NCBI RefSeq assembly: GCF_001514195.1 | Contig: NZ_KQ948735.1 | Location: 1,043,413-1,107,412 of the forward strand | DNA length: 64,000 nt | Source: Streptomyces griseorubiginosus | GTDB taxonomy: Bacteria > Actinomycetota > Actinomycetes > Streptomycetales > Streptomycetaceae | Direction of reading: 5' to 3' | Part shown: one piece after another, positions 21,964 through 29,674 of the stretch | Numbering within the stretch: the first letter of the stretch is position 1 | Layout of the letters: each line of letters starts with the position of its first letter | Notes under the pieces: model-generated | The model's input: the letters and a program-made list of their open reading frames with translations, nothing else | Databases searched by the model: none | Told to the model about the DNA's origin: nothing | Made by a program: the position numbers and the translations under genes

Positions 21964-22596
21964 GTGACTGCCGTACCTCACCCCCGTTCCGAAGCCGCAG
22001 GACCCGCCAGGGCCGGCCGCCTCAGTCTCGCCGTGGCGCTGCTCGCCGGTGCCCTCGGCGCGGCCGTGGCGCTGCTCGCGACCCGTCAGCGATGGTCGGA
22101 GGGCACCGCGACGGTGGCCGGCGGCGCGTTTCCGCTGACCGCCAAGGGCAGCGACGTGACCGGTGTCCCGGCCGCGCTCGCCATAGTGGGCCTCGCCGCG
22201 CTCGTCGCCGTCTTCGCCGTACGCAAGGCCGGGCGGCTGCTGGTCGCCGGGGTGCTCGCGCTCTCCGGAGCCGGCATCGTGACGGCGGCGCTGATCGGGG
22301 CGGGGGACTCCTCCGCGCTGGACGAGCAGGCGGCGAAGGCCTCCGGCGACACCTCGGCGACGGTCGCTGCGCTGAGCCACACCGCCTGGCCGTATGTGGC
22401 CGTCGTGGGCGGGGTGCTGATTCTTCTCGCCGGGTTGCTGGCTCTGCGGTACGGGCGGTTGTGGCCGGCGATGTCGGGGCGGTATGAGCGGGACGGGGCG
22501 CCTCGGGTGCGTCGTAAGCCTGTTGTCGTGGATCCGGATCGGCCCGAGGACATCTGGAAGGCGCTTGATCGTGGGGAGGATCCCACGGGGGCGTAG
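21964..22596 (+). CDS. Trp-region conserved membrane protein (TIGR02234)
   Basis: 210-aa protein with four hydrophobic segments (LSLAVALLAGALGAAVALLA; ALAIVGLAALVAVFAV; LLVAGVLALSGAGIVTAALI; WPYVAVVGGVLILLAGLLAL) and a basic cytoplasmic C-terminus ending DIWKALDRGEDPTGA. This is the membrane protein regularly found beside actinobacterial trp genes; its role is unknown. GTG 21964 (MTAVPHPRSE) is chosen, with GTG 21955 and 21949 as alternatives; none has a strong ribosome site. Confidence 0.82.
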   Translation: MTAVPHPRSEAAGPARAGRLSLAVALLAGALGAAVALLATRQRWSEGTATVAGGAFPLTAKGSDVTGVPAALAIVGLAALVAVFAVRKAGRLLVAGVLALSGAGIVTAALIGAGDSSALDEQAAKASGDTSATVAALSHTAWPYVAVVGGVLILLAGLLALRYGRLWPAMSGRYERDGAPRVRRKPVVVDPDRPEDIWKALDRGEDPTGA

Positions 22597-22610
22597 CGGT
22601 CCGATTTTGG

Positions 22611-22654
22611 CTGCGGGCCGGTGGGGGCTGATCGCGCAGTTCCCCGCGCCCCTA
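22611..22654 (-). repeat. dispersed 44-bp Streptomyces repeat, copy B
   Basis: On the minus strand this reads TAGGGGCGCGGGGAACTGCG and continues through GCGATCAGCCCCCACC to GGCCCGCAG. It matches copies at 24648-24691 and 56692-56735, with the first ~29 bases nearly identical. The core holds a small hairpin (GCGC...GCGC). The neighbouring CGCCCC-TATC-GGGGCG type palindrome at its left end makes this copy a plausible terminator. Confidence 0.75.
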
Positions 22655-22747
22655 TCGGGGCGTCTAGGTGACCCCCGAATACATCGCGCCCTTGCGTGCG
22701 GAACAATGGGCCCGGACATCACGTACTTCAGCACCTAGGAGCAAGCA

Positions 22748-22996
22748 ATGGCGGGCAGCAGCCACGGTCACACCCCGGCCGCCTGGACCGGTGTCACTAT
22801 CGCCTTCATCGGTTTCTGCGTCGCGGGCGTCTTCATGGTGATGGCCCAGCCGGCGGGGTTCTGGGCCGGTATGGCGATCGTGGTCATCGGCGGCATCATC
22901 GGCTGGATCATGAGCGCGATGGGGATGGGCATGCCCAAGGACGCCCACAAGCCGCTCGTCACCACCAAGGCCGAAGCGGCGGACGCCAAGAGCTGA
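22748..22996 (+). CDS. HGxxPAAW-motif small membrane protein
   Basis: 82-aa protein opening MAGSSHGHTPAAWTGV, the HGxxPAAW signature of a small actinobacterial family. Two hydrophobic segments follow (ITIAFIGFCVAGVFMVMA-like and FWAGMAIVVIGGIIGWIMSAMGMGM), then a short hydrophilic tail. GGAG lies seven bases before ATG 22748. The function of the family is not known. A hairpin follows at 23002-23054. Confidence 0.85.
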   Translation: MAGSSHGHTPAAWTGVTIAFIGFCVAGVFMVMAQPAGFWAGMAIVVIGGIIGWIMSAMGMGMPKDAHKPLVTTKAEAADAKS

Positions 22997-23001
22997 CACG
23001 C

Positions 23002-23054
23002 ACCGCGCGTGAAGGGGCGGCCCGGCCGGAAGTGCCGGGGCCGCCCCTCGCGCG
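23002..23054 (+). terminator. GC-rich imperfect hairpin
   Basis: The arms CGCGCG...GGGGCGGCC and GGCCGCCCC...CGCG pair around a CCGGAAGTG centre six bases after the stop at 22996. It has the form of a Streptomyces terminator without a U tract. Confidence 0.6.
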
Positions 23055-23076
23055 TTCGAGGAGAGGGCGGGGGACA

Positions 23077-23517
23077 ATGCCGGACGTGAACGCCGACACG
23101 CAGCGAGCGCTGCCCCCCGAAGGACTCCTGGGGCGCCTCGCCGTCCCGGCCGGGATCCTCGCGGCCGTCGCCGGGGCCTTCGCGTACGTGGGGACCGTGG
23201 ACCCCAACCAGCCCGGCCACTACCCGGTCTGTCCGCTCTACCGGTTCACCGGCCTGTACTGCCCCGGCTGCGGCGGACTGCGCAGTGCGCACGCCTTCGT
23301 CCACGGCGACTTCCTCGCCGCGCTCCAGGACAACGCGATGGCCGTCGTGGGCTATCTGGGCTTCGCCGTGCTGTGGACCGTCTGGGTGGTCCGCGCGGCC
23401 CGCGGACGGCCGCTGCGGCTCGCTCTCGGGCCCGTGCAGCTGTGGACCGTGGGGGCATTGGCGCTGGTCTTCACCGTTGTCCGGAACCTGCCGTTCGGTG
23501 GCTGGCTTCATCCTTGA
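23077..23517 (+). CDS. DUF2752 family membrane protein
   Basis: 146-aa protein. The DUF2752 core is unmistakable: CPLYRFTGLYCPGCGGLRSAHAFVHGD, with CPxCGGLR and a nearby third Cys suggesting metal or disulfide chemistry. Three hydrophobic segments surround it (LAVPAGILAAVAGAFAYVG; NAMAVVGYLGFAVLWTVWVV; WTVGALALVFTVV). ATG 23077 follows a GAGAGG site. Function unknown. The gene is a regular neighbour of actinobacterial trpC. Confidence 0.85.
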   Translation: MPDVNADTQRALPPEGLLGRLAVPAGILAAVAGAFAYVGTVDPNQPGHYPVCPLYRFTGLYCPGCGGLRSAHAFVHGDFLAALQDNAMAVVGYLGFAVLWTVWVVRAARGRPLRLALGPVQLWTVGALALVFTVVRNLPFGGWLHP

Positions 23518-23654
23518 TCAACGGGTGAACGTCCAGGTAGTGGGACCGGCGTCAACCGGATGCGAGGCCTACGCCCTCCTGCGGATACCATCGCAGTGAC
23601 CACTGTTTTCATCGGTCGCTGGAACTGTCAACCGTCTGGAAGGGGGCCGCTCGC

Positions 23655-24464
23655 GTGAGTGTGCTCGACGAGATCATCGACGGAGTCCGTGCCGACCTCG
23701 CGGAACGGCAGGCGCGCGTCAGCCTCGACGAGCTCAAGGAGCGCGCGGCGAAGGCTCCCGCCGCCAAGGACGGCGTGGCCGCCCTGCGCGGCGACGGCGT
23801 CAAGGTCATCTGCGAGGTCAAGCGCTCCAGCCCCTCCAAGGGCGCGCTGGCCGCGATCGCCGACCCGGCCGGGCTCGCCGCGGACTACGAGGCGGGCGGC
23901 GCGGCCGTCATCTCCGTCCTCACCGAACAGCGCCGCTTCGGCGGCTCGCTGGCCGACCTGGAGGCCGTCCGCGCCCGCGTGGACATCCCGGTCCTGCGCA
24001 AGGACTTCATCGTCACCTCGTACCAGCTCTGGGAGGCCCGGGCCTACGGCGCCGACCTCGCGCTGCTCATCGTCGCGGCCCTGGAGCAGCCCGCCCTGGA
24101 GTCCCTCATCGAGCGCGCCGAGTCCATCGGGCTCACCCCGCTCGTCGAGGTCCACGACGAGGACGAGGTCGAGCGCGCGGTGGACGCCGGAGCGAAGGTC
24201 ATCGGCGTCAACGCGCGTAATCTCAAGACCCTCGAGGTCGACCGCGGCACCTTCGAGCGCGTCGCCCCCGAGATCCCGGCCAACCTGGTCAAGATCGCCG
24301 AGTCCGGCGTCCGCGGCCCCCACGACCTGATCGCCTACGCCAACGCCGGCGCCGACGCGGTCCTGGTCGGCGAGTCCCTGGTGACCGGCAAGGACCCGAA
24401 GACGGCGGTCGCCGACCTGGTGGCGGCGGGCGAGCACCCGGCCCTTCGGCACGGGCGCGGATGA
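23655..24464 (+). CDS. trpC: indole-3-glycerol phosphate synthase
   Basis: 269-aa TIM barrel converting CdRP to indole-3-glycerol phosphate. It shows [13 protein letters not shown] (catalytic Lys), [40 protein letters not shown] (second Lys), [13 protein letters not shown] and ESGV...[10 protein letters not shown] single-function enzyme with no fused TrpF. GTG 23655 is preceded by AAGGGGG. It starts the trpC-trpM-trpB-trpA group. The 137 bases before it contain no leader peptide rich in Trp codons. Confidence 0.97.
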   Translation: MSVLDEIIDGVRADLAERQARVSLDELKERAAKAPAAKDGVAALRGDGVKVICEVKRSSPSKGALAAIADPAGLAADYEAGGAAVISVLTEQRRFGGSLADLEAVRARVDIPVLRKDFIVTSYQLWEARAYGADLALLIVAALEQPALESLIERAESIGLTPLVEVHDEDEVERAVDAGAKVIGVNARNLKTLEVDRGTFERVAPEIPANLVKIAESGVRGPHDLIAYANAGADAVLVGESLVTGKDPKTAVADLVAAGEHPALRHGRG

Positions 24465-24485
24465 TCTTTCGCTAGGCTTGCCTCG

Positions 24486-24650
24486 ATGACTCTGACCCTG
24501 ACGGCTGTCGACCGGCACGCACGCCTCGCGCGTGGCTGCCGGCCCCGAGGCTGCCGTGCGCCGGCCCGCCGGGTGCACGGCCGCAGGGTCAGGTATGTCA
24601 TCGGAGACGAACCCGGGCAGGTCAACGGTCGCCGATGGCGAGGCTTTTAG
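24486..24650 (+). CDS. trpM: tryptophan biosynthesis modulator TrpM
   Basis: 54-codon gene between trpC and trpB. The protein MTLTLTAVDRHARLARG... continues with RPRGCRAPARRVHGRRVRYVIGDEPGQVNG: Arg-rich, two cysteines, no membrane segment. Position and sequence match the S. coelicolor TrpM (formerly TrpX) family, whose loss slows growth and makes tryptophan limiting; the mechanism is not settled. The ribosome site is weak. The stop codon TAG is formed by the first three bases of a dispersed repeat (24648-24691), so the last residues (RRWRGF) may differ from the usual family end. Confidence 0.85.
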   Translation: MTLTLTAVDRHARLARGCRPRGCRAPARRVHGRRVRYVIGDEPGQVNGRRWRGF

Positions 24651-24691
24651 GGGCGCGGGGAACTGCGCGACCAGCCACTGACGGCCTGTAG
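24648..24691 (+). repeat. dispersed 44-bp Streptomyces repeat, copy A
   Basis: The same element as 22611-22654 (minus strand) and 56692-56735. Its first 22 bases are identical to copy B and it diverges in the last third (CACTGACGGCCTGTAG). It overlaps the trpM stop codon and lies in the 108-base gap before trpB. Confidence 0.75.
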
Positions 24692-24758
24692 TCGGTCAGC
24701 GACCCATGCCCCCACGGCGCTTAGTGTCTTTTTCACGCACTCACCGTGAGGTACTGCC

Positions 24759-26045
24759 ATGCCCAGCGAGTTCTTCATCCCCGACCCGGAGGGTCAGGTC
24801 CCGAGCCCCGAAGGCTACTTCGGCGCCTTCGGCGGCAAGTTCATCCCGGAGGCCCTCGTCGCCGCCGTGGACGAGGTCGCCGTCGAGTACGACAAGGCCA
24901 AGCACGACCCCGAGTTCGCGCGCGAGCTCGACGACCTGCTGGTCAACTACACCGGCCGCCCGAGTTCGCTCACCGAGGTCCCCCGGTTCGCGGAGCACGC
25001 GGGTGGTGCCCGGATCTTCCTCAAGCGGGAAGACCTCAACCACACCGGCTCCCACAAGATCAACAATGTGCTCGGTCAGGCCCTGCTCACCAAGCGCATG
25101 GGCAAGACCCGTGTGATCGCCGAGACCGGCGCCGGCCAGCACGGCGTCGCGACCGCGACGGCCTGCGCGCTGTTCGGTCTCGAGTGCACGATCTACATGG
25201 GCGAGATCGACACCCAGCGCCAGGCCCTCAACGTGGCCCGGATGCGCATGCTCGGCGCCGAGGTCATCGCCGTGAAGTCGGGATCGCGCACCCTCAAGGA
25301 CGCGATCAACGAGGCGTTCCGCGACTGGGTCGCCAACGTCGACCGCACCCACTACCTGTTCGGCACGGTCGCGGGACCGCACCCCTTCCCGGCCATGGTC
25401 CGCGACTTCCACCGCGTGATCGGCGTCGAGGCCCGTCGCCAGCTCCTGGAGCGGGCCGGCCGGCTGCCCGACGCGGCCATCGCCTGCGTCGGCGGCGGCT
25501 CCAACGCCATCGGCCTCTTCCACGCCTTCATCCCCGACACCGCCGTACGCCTCATCGGCTGCGAGCCCGCCGGGCACGGTGTGGAGACCGGCGAGCACGC
25601 GGCCACCCTCACCGCGGGCGAGCCCGGCATCCTGCACGGCTCCCGCTCCTACGTCCTCCAGGACGAGGAGGGCCAGATCACCGAGCCGTACTCCATCTCG
25701 GCCGGTCTGGACTACCCCGGCATCGGCCCCGAGCACTCCTACCTCAAGGACTCCGGCCGCGGCGAGTACCGCGCGGTCACCGACGACGCGGCCATGCAGG
25801 CCCTGCGCCTGCTGTCCCGCACCGAGGGCATCATCCCGGCCATCGAGAGCGCGCACGCGCTGGCCGGCGCCCTGGAGGTCGGCCGGGAGCTCGGCAAGGA
25901 CGGGCTGATCGTCGTCAACCTGTCCGGGCGCGGCGACAAGGACATGGACACCGCCGCACGCTACTTCGGCCTCTACGAAACCGACGCGGCCGTCGCCGCG
26001 GACGAGGCCGGCACCGGCGCGGAGATCGAGGGGGACGCCAAGTGA
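24759..26045 (+). CDS. trpB: tryptophan synthase beta chain
   Basis: 428-aa PLP enzyme joining indole and serine. The PLP lysine is K100 in HTGSHKINN; the phosphate loop is [15 protein letters not shown], and [10 protein letters not shown] holds the catalytic Glu region. The GPEHSYLKD and [15 protein letters not shown] elements are standard for TrpB1, the form that pairs with TrpA. GTGAGG precedes ATG 24759 by eight bases. The stop overlaps the trpA GTG. Confidence 0.98.
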   Translation: MPSEFFIPDPEGQVPSPEGYFGAFGGKFIPEALVAAVDEVAVEYDKAKHDPEFARELDDLLVNYTGRPSSLTEVPRFAEHAGGARIFLKREDLNHTGSHKINNVLGQALLTKRMGKTRVIAETGAGQHGVATATACALFGLECTIYMGEIDTQRQALNVARMRMLGAEVIAVKSGSRTLKDAINEAFRDWVANVDRTHYLFGTVAGPHPFPAMVRDFHRVIGVEARRQLLERAGRLPDAAIACVGGGSNAIGLFHAFIPDTAVRLIGCEPAGHGVETGEHAATLTAGEPGILHGSRSYVLQDEEGQITEPYSISAGLDYPGIGPEHSYLKDSGRGEYRAVTDDAAMQALRLLSRTEGIIPAIESAHALAGALEVGRELGKDGLIVVNLSGRGDKDMDTAARYFGLYETDAAVAADEAGTGAEIEGDAK

Positions 26046-26860
26046 GCGGGAACATCCAACTGCTGTCGGACACCCTCGCCGCCGCCAGGGCCGAGGGCCG
26101 CTCCGCGCTCATCGCCTACCTCCCGGCCGGGTTCCCGACCGTGGACGGCGGCATCGAGGCGATCAAGGCCGTCTTCGACGGCGGTGCGGACATCGTGGAG
26201 GTCGGTCTGCCGCACAGCGACCCCGTCCTCGACGGCCCCGTCATCCAGACCGCCGACGACATCGCCCTGCGCGGCGGCGTCAAGATCGCGGACGTCATGC
26301 GCACGGTCAAGGAGGCCCACGAGGCCACCGGGAAGCCGGTGCTCGTGATGACGTACTGGAACCCCATCGACCGCTACGGCGTCGAGCGCTTCACCGCCGA
26401 ACTCGCCCAGGCGGGCGGCGCGGGCTGCATCCTGCCCGACCTGCCGGTGCAGGAGTCGGCGCTGTGGCGGGAGCACGCCGAGAAGCACGGGCTCGCCACG
26501 GTCTTCGTGGTCGCGCCCAGCAGCAGGGACGCGCGCCTCGCCGAGATCACCGCGGCGGGCAGCGGCTTCGTCTACGCCGCCTCGCTGATGGGCGTCACCG
26601 GCACACGCGAGTCGGTGGGCGCTCAGGCCCAGGACCTCGTCGAGCGCACCCGGGCCGCCGGCGGCGACCTGCCCGTGTGCGTCGGGCTCGGTGTCTCCAA
26701 CGCCAAGCAGGCCGCCGAGGTGGCCGGCTTCGCCGACGGGGTGATCGTCGGCTCGGCCTTCGTGAAGCGGATGCTGGACGCGCCCGACGACAAGGCCGGA
26801 GTCGAGGGCGTCCGCGAACTCGCCGCCGAGCTGGCGAAGGGCGTGCGCCGACAGGCGTAG
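26042..26860 (+). CDS. trpA: tryptophan synthase alpha chain
   Basis: 272-aa TIM barrel that cleaves indole-3-glycerol phosphate and channels indole to TrpB. The catalytic Glu is E53 in [13 protein letters not shown], with the second acid D64 in [25 protein letters not shown] and [14 protein letters not shown] are typical. GTG 26042 overlaps the trpB stop (GTGA), giving equal translation of the two subunits. A strong hairpin follows at 26922-26948. Confidence 0.98.
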   Translation: MSGNIQLLSDTLAAARAEGRSALIAYLPAGFPTVDGGIEAIKAVFDGGADIVEVGLPHSDPVLDGPVIQTADDIALRGGVKIADVMRTVKEAHEATGKPVLVMTYWNPIDRYGVERFTAELAQAGGAGCILPDLPVQESALWREHAEKHGLATVFVVAPSSRDARLAEITAAGSGFVYAASLMGVTGTRESVGAQAQDLVERTRAAGGDLPVCVGLGVSNAKQAAEVAGFADGVIVGSAFVKRMLDAPDDKAGVEGVRELAAELAKGVRRQA

Positions 26861-26921
26861 GCGCACCGCGCCCGTCATGACGTCACGGACGGTTCGGTCA
26901 CTCGAACGGGTGGACCTGGGG

Positions 26922-26948
26922 CCGGGGAGGCGCGGTGCGCCTCCCCGG
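26922..26948 (+). terminator. trp operon terminator hairpin
   Basis: A perfect 12-bp stem (26922-26933 with 26937-26948) around GGT follows trpA. It stands only 14 bases before the GTG of the next gene, so it would also lie in the leader of any transcript entering that gene. Confidence 0.75.
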
Positions 26949-26962
26949 TTCGTTCTGCGGGT

Positions 26963-27736
26963 GTGAGTGAGAAGAACCGTGAGGGAAAGCGCACCGCCCG
27001 GGAGCGGCTGGCGGAGGAGCGCGCGAAGCAGAAGTCCGCGGAGAAGCGGCGCCGGGTGCTGATCGTGGGCGCGAGCGTGGTGTGCGTCCTGGGTCTGGCC
27101 GCGGTGATCGGCGTGGTCGCGGCGAACTCCGGAAAGGACGACAAGCAGGCCTCGGGCCCGGTCGTGGCGCCCTCGGGGGCCAATGGCCAGGACAGCCTCG
27201 CCATCCCGGTCGGCGAGCAGGGCGCCAAGTCGACGCTCGTCGTCTGGGAGGACTTCCGCTGCCCGGCGTGCAAGGCCTTCGAGGCGGCGTACCGGCCGAC
27301 CATCCACGAGCTCACCGGGTCCGGCAAGCTCAAGGTGGAGTACCACCTGGCGACCATCATCGACGGCAACATGGGCGGCACCGGCTCCCGCACCGCGGCC
27401 AACGCCGCGGCCTGCGCCCAGGACGCGGGGAAGTTCCCCGGCTACCACGACGTGCTCTACGAGAACCAGCCGGAGGAGACCAGCGACGACTACGCCGAGA
27501 ACGCGAAGCTGCTCGAACTGGCGCAGAAGGTCGACGGCCTGGACACCCCCGCGTTCCGTACCTGCGTCGAGAAGGGCACCCACGACAGCTGGGTCGACAA
27601 GTCGGCGGCGGCGTTCCGCAACGGCGGCTTCAGCGGTACGCCGACCGTGCTGCTGAACGGCAAGAACATCTACCAGGACCAGACGATGACCCCGGCGAAG
27701 CTGAAGCAGCAGGTACTGGAAGCCGCCAAGGGGTAA
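26963..27736 (+). CDS. membrane-anchored DsbA-like thioredoxin-fold protein
   Basis: 257 aa. A charged N-terminus (MSEKNREGKRTARERLAEER) precedes one membrane segment (VLIVGASVVCVLGLAAVIGVVAAN, about residues 34-57). Outside the cell follows a DsbA/DSBA-like domain with the redox motif CPAC (EDFRCPACKAFE) and the cis-Pro loop GTPTVLLNG. Helical insertion residues AACAQDAGKFPGYHDVLYENQPEE are typical of the family. It probably oxidises or isomerises thiols of exported proteins. The GTG start has a poor ribosome site and sits right after the trp terminator. Confidence 0.88.
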   Translation: MSEKNREGKRTARERLAEERAKQKSAEKRRRVLIVGASVVCVLGLAAVIGVVAANSGKDDKQASGPVVAPSGANGQDSLAIPVGEQGAKSTLVVWEDFRCPACKAFEAAYRPTIHELTGSGKLKVEYHLATIIDGNMGGTGSRTAANAAACAQDAGKFPGYHDVLYENQPEETSDDYAENAKLLELAQKVDGLDTPAFRTCVEKGTHDSWVDKSAAAFRNGGFSGTPTVLLNGKNIYQDQTMTPAKLKQQVLEAAKG

Positions 27737-27766
27737 GGAATTCAAGTCGGCCTGTTATGGACCCGT

Positions 27767-27799
27767 TGCCGGGCCGCCCGCCGTGGGCCCGGCCCGGCA
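27767..27799 (+). terminator. hairpin between dsbA-like gene and lgt
   Basis: A perfect 10-bp stem (27767-27776 with 27790-27799) and 13-base loop lie 31 bases after the upstream stop. TAGCGT at 27803-27808 could be a -10 element for lgt. Confidence 0.6.
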
Positions 27800-27818
27800 G
27801 GGTAGCGTCGACCCTGCC

Positions 27819-28775
27819 ATGGAACTTGCCTACATTCCCAGCCCGTCGCGCGGGGTGATCCACCTCGGTCCCATCCCGCTGCGTGGCTACGCGTTCTGCA
27901 TCATCATCGGCGTCTTCGTAGCCGTATGGCTCGGCAACAAGCGCTGGATCGCCCGGGGCGGACGGGCCGGCACGGTGGCCGACATCGCGGTCTGGGCCGT
28001 GCCGTTCGGACTCCTCGGCGGCCGTCTCTACCACGTGATCACGGACTACGAGCTGTACTTCAGCGAGGGCCGTGACTGGGTGGACAGCTTCAAGGTCTGG
28101 GAGGGCGGACTCGGCATCTGGGGCGCGATCGCGCTCGGAGCGGTCGGCGCCTGGATCGGCTGCCGTCGCCGTGGCATCCCGCTGCCCGCCTACGCCGACG
28201 CCATCGCGCCCGGTATCGCCCTCGCGCAGGCCATCGGCCGCTGGGGCAACTGGTTCAACCAGGAGCTGTACGGCAAGCCGACCGACCTGCCGTGGGCCCT
28301 GCACATCACGTCCTCGACGGACGGCCGGGTACCGGGCTACTACCACCCGACGTTCCTGTACGAGTCGCTGTGGTGCATCGGTGTCGCCCTGCTCGTCATC
28401 TGGGCCGACCGCCGCTTCACCCTGGGCCACGGACGGGCGTTCGCGCTGTACGTCGCCGCGTACTGCACCGGGCGCGGCTGGATCGAGTACATGCGTATCG
28501 ACGACGCCCACCACATCCTCGGCCTCCGGCTGAACGTCTGGACCGCGATCATCGTGTTCCTGCTCGCCGTCACGTACATCGTGCTGTCGGCGCGGAAGCG
28601 GCCCGGGCGCGAGGAGGTCGTCGAGCCGGGCGTCGCCGACGGTCCGGCCGACGAGGGCGGGAAGGCCGACGCGGACGGGACGGCCGTGGGTGCGGAGAAG
28701 GCCGAGGCCGGCTCCGAGGATGCCGAGGCCAAGGACGAGACCAAGGACGAGGCCGAGTCGGCGAAGAAGACCTGA
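27819..28775 (+). CDS. lgt: prolipoprotein diacylglyceryl transferase
   Basis: 318-aa integral membrane enzyme that transfers diacylglycerol to the lipobox cysteine of lipoproteins. The Lgt signature IGRWGNWFNQELYG is present, with the upstream HxG-type region GPIPLRGYAFCIIIG and the catalytic-loop GGLGIWGA. About seven membrane segments end near residue 265. The last ~50 residues form an acidic, Ala/Glu/Lys-rich tail (AEAGSEDAEAKDETKDEAES) that is common in streptomycete Lgt but not needed for the core enzyme. ATG 27819 starts MELAYIPSPSRGV. Confidence 0.96.
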   Translation: MELAYIPSPSRGVIHLGPIPLRGYAFCIIIGVFVAVWLGNKRWIARGGRAGTVADIAVWAVPFGLLGGRLYHVITDYELYFSEGRDWVDSFKVWEGGLGIWGAIALGAVGAWIGCRRRGIPLPAYADAIAPGIALAQAIGRWGNWFNQELYGKPTDLPWALHITSSTDGRVPGYYHPTFLYESLWCIGVALLVIWADRRFTLGHGRAFALYVAAYCTGRGWIEYMRIDDAHHILGLRLNVWTAIIVFLLAVTYIVLSARKRPGREEVVEPGVADGPADEGGKADADGTAVGAEKAEAGSEDAEAKDETKDEAESAKKT

Positions 28776-28794
28776 CGACCGGCTGTACGTCGAC

Positions 28795-28825
28795 GAGGGC
28801 GCCCCGGGATTCCCGGGGCGCCCTC
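28795..28825. terminator. bidirectional terminator between lgt and the reverse operon
   Basis: A perfect 14-bp GC-rich stem (28795-28808 with 28812-28825) with a 3-base loop lies between two converging genes, 20 bases after lgt and 21 bases from the end of the lyase gene. Confidence 0.85.
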
Positions 28826-28846
28826 TCGCGTGTCGGAGACGTCGGG

Positions 28847-29674
28847 TCAGAGACCTTGGGTCAGGGACAGGGTCCGATGGGCCTGGGCCGCCACCGCCGT
28901 GTCGATGAACGTGCCGTTCGCGAGGGCCTGTGCGCCCGGGTGGGCCTGGGCCGCCTCCAGGATGGACTCCGCCTGCTCGATCTCCTCCTCCGTGGGCAGG
29001 TAGGCCCGCTCGATGACCGGGAGCTGGCGGGGGTGGATGGCCGCCCGGCCCAGGAAGCCCAGGGCGCGGCCGTGCGCGCAGGACGCCTTCAGGCCCTCCA
29101 GGTCCCGGACGTCGGGGTGCACCGACTGGGACGGCGGAGGCAGGGCCGCCGCTCGCGCCGCCACGATCACCCGGGAGCGGGACCAGTCCAGGCCCGCGTC
29201 GTGCCGTACGCCCAGATCGGCCCGGAGATCCGCCTCGCCGAGCGCGAGGCCTCGCAGGGCCGGGTGGGCGAGGGCGATGTCGTAGGCCCGCTCGACGCCC
29301 AGGGCCGACTCCAGGAGGGCGTAGAGGGGTGGGGCGCCCTTGTCGGCCGGGGCCGTCTCGGCCACGCGGGTGATCTGGGCCGGGGAGGTGACCTTGGGCA
29401 GGCGCAGGGCGGAGAGGCCCGGCAGGTGGGCGAGGGCCCCCAGGTCCGCTGCCGCCAGGGGGGTGTCGACGGCGTTCACGCGGACGTGGACGGGCACCGG
29501 CTGGGGGTCGGCGAGGCGTTCCGCGGTCGCCTCGCGGGCGTACGCCTTGCGGTCGGGGTCGACCGCGTCCTCCAGGTCGATCACCACGACGTCGGCGCCG
29601 CAGTTCAGGGCCTTGTCCACGACGTGAGGGCGGTCGCCGGGGACGTAGAGCCAGGTCAGGGGGTGCCGTCTCAC
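28847..29674 (-). CDS. HpcH/HpaI-type CoA ester lyase (citrate lyase beta-like)
   Basis: 275-aa (beta/alpha)8 lyase. It opens with LTWLYVPGDRPHVVDKAL, followed by ADVVVIDLEDAVDP (metal and substrate Asp/Glu), VRVNAVDTPLAAADL (CoA-ester Arg) and LRLPKVTSP. LLESALGVERAYDIA supplies the metal-binding Glu. Such enzymes cleave malyl-, citramalyl- or similar beta-hydroxyacyl-CoA esters, or the 3-hydroxy-3-methylglutaryl type; the substrate cannot be read here. GTG 29674 overlaps the CoA-transferase stop, so the two are coupled and probably act in sequence on one acyl-CoA. Last gene of the reverse operon. Confidence 0.85.
   Translation of the reverse strand: MRRHPLTWLYVPGDRPHVVDKALNCGADVVVIDLEDAVDPDRKAYAREATAERLADPQPVPVHVRVNAVDTPLAAADLGALAHLPGLSALRLPKVTSPAQITRVAETAPADKGAPPLYALLESALGVERAYDIALAHPALRGLALGEADLRADLGVRHDAGLDWSRSRVIVAARAAALPPPSQSVHPDVRDLEGLKASCAHGRALGFLGRAAIHPRQLPVIERAYLPTEEEIEQAESILEAAQAHPGAQALANGTFIDTAVAAQAHRTLSLTQGL

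Noticed and set aside
23518..23654. Tryptophan attenuator leader before trpC
   Set aside because: No short frame with clustered Trp codons and no competing stem-loops could be found.
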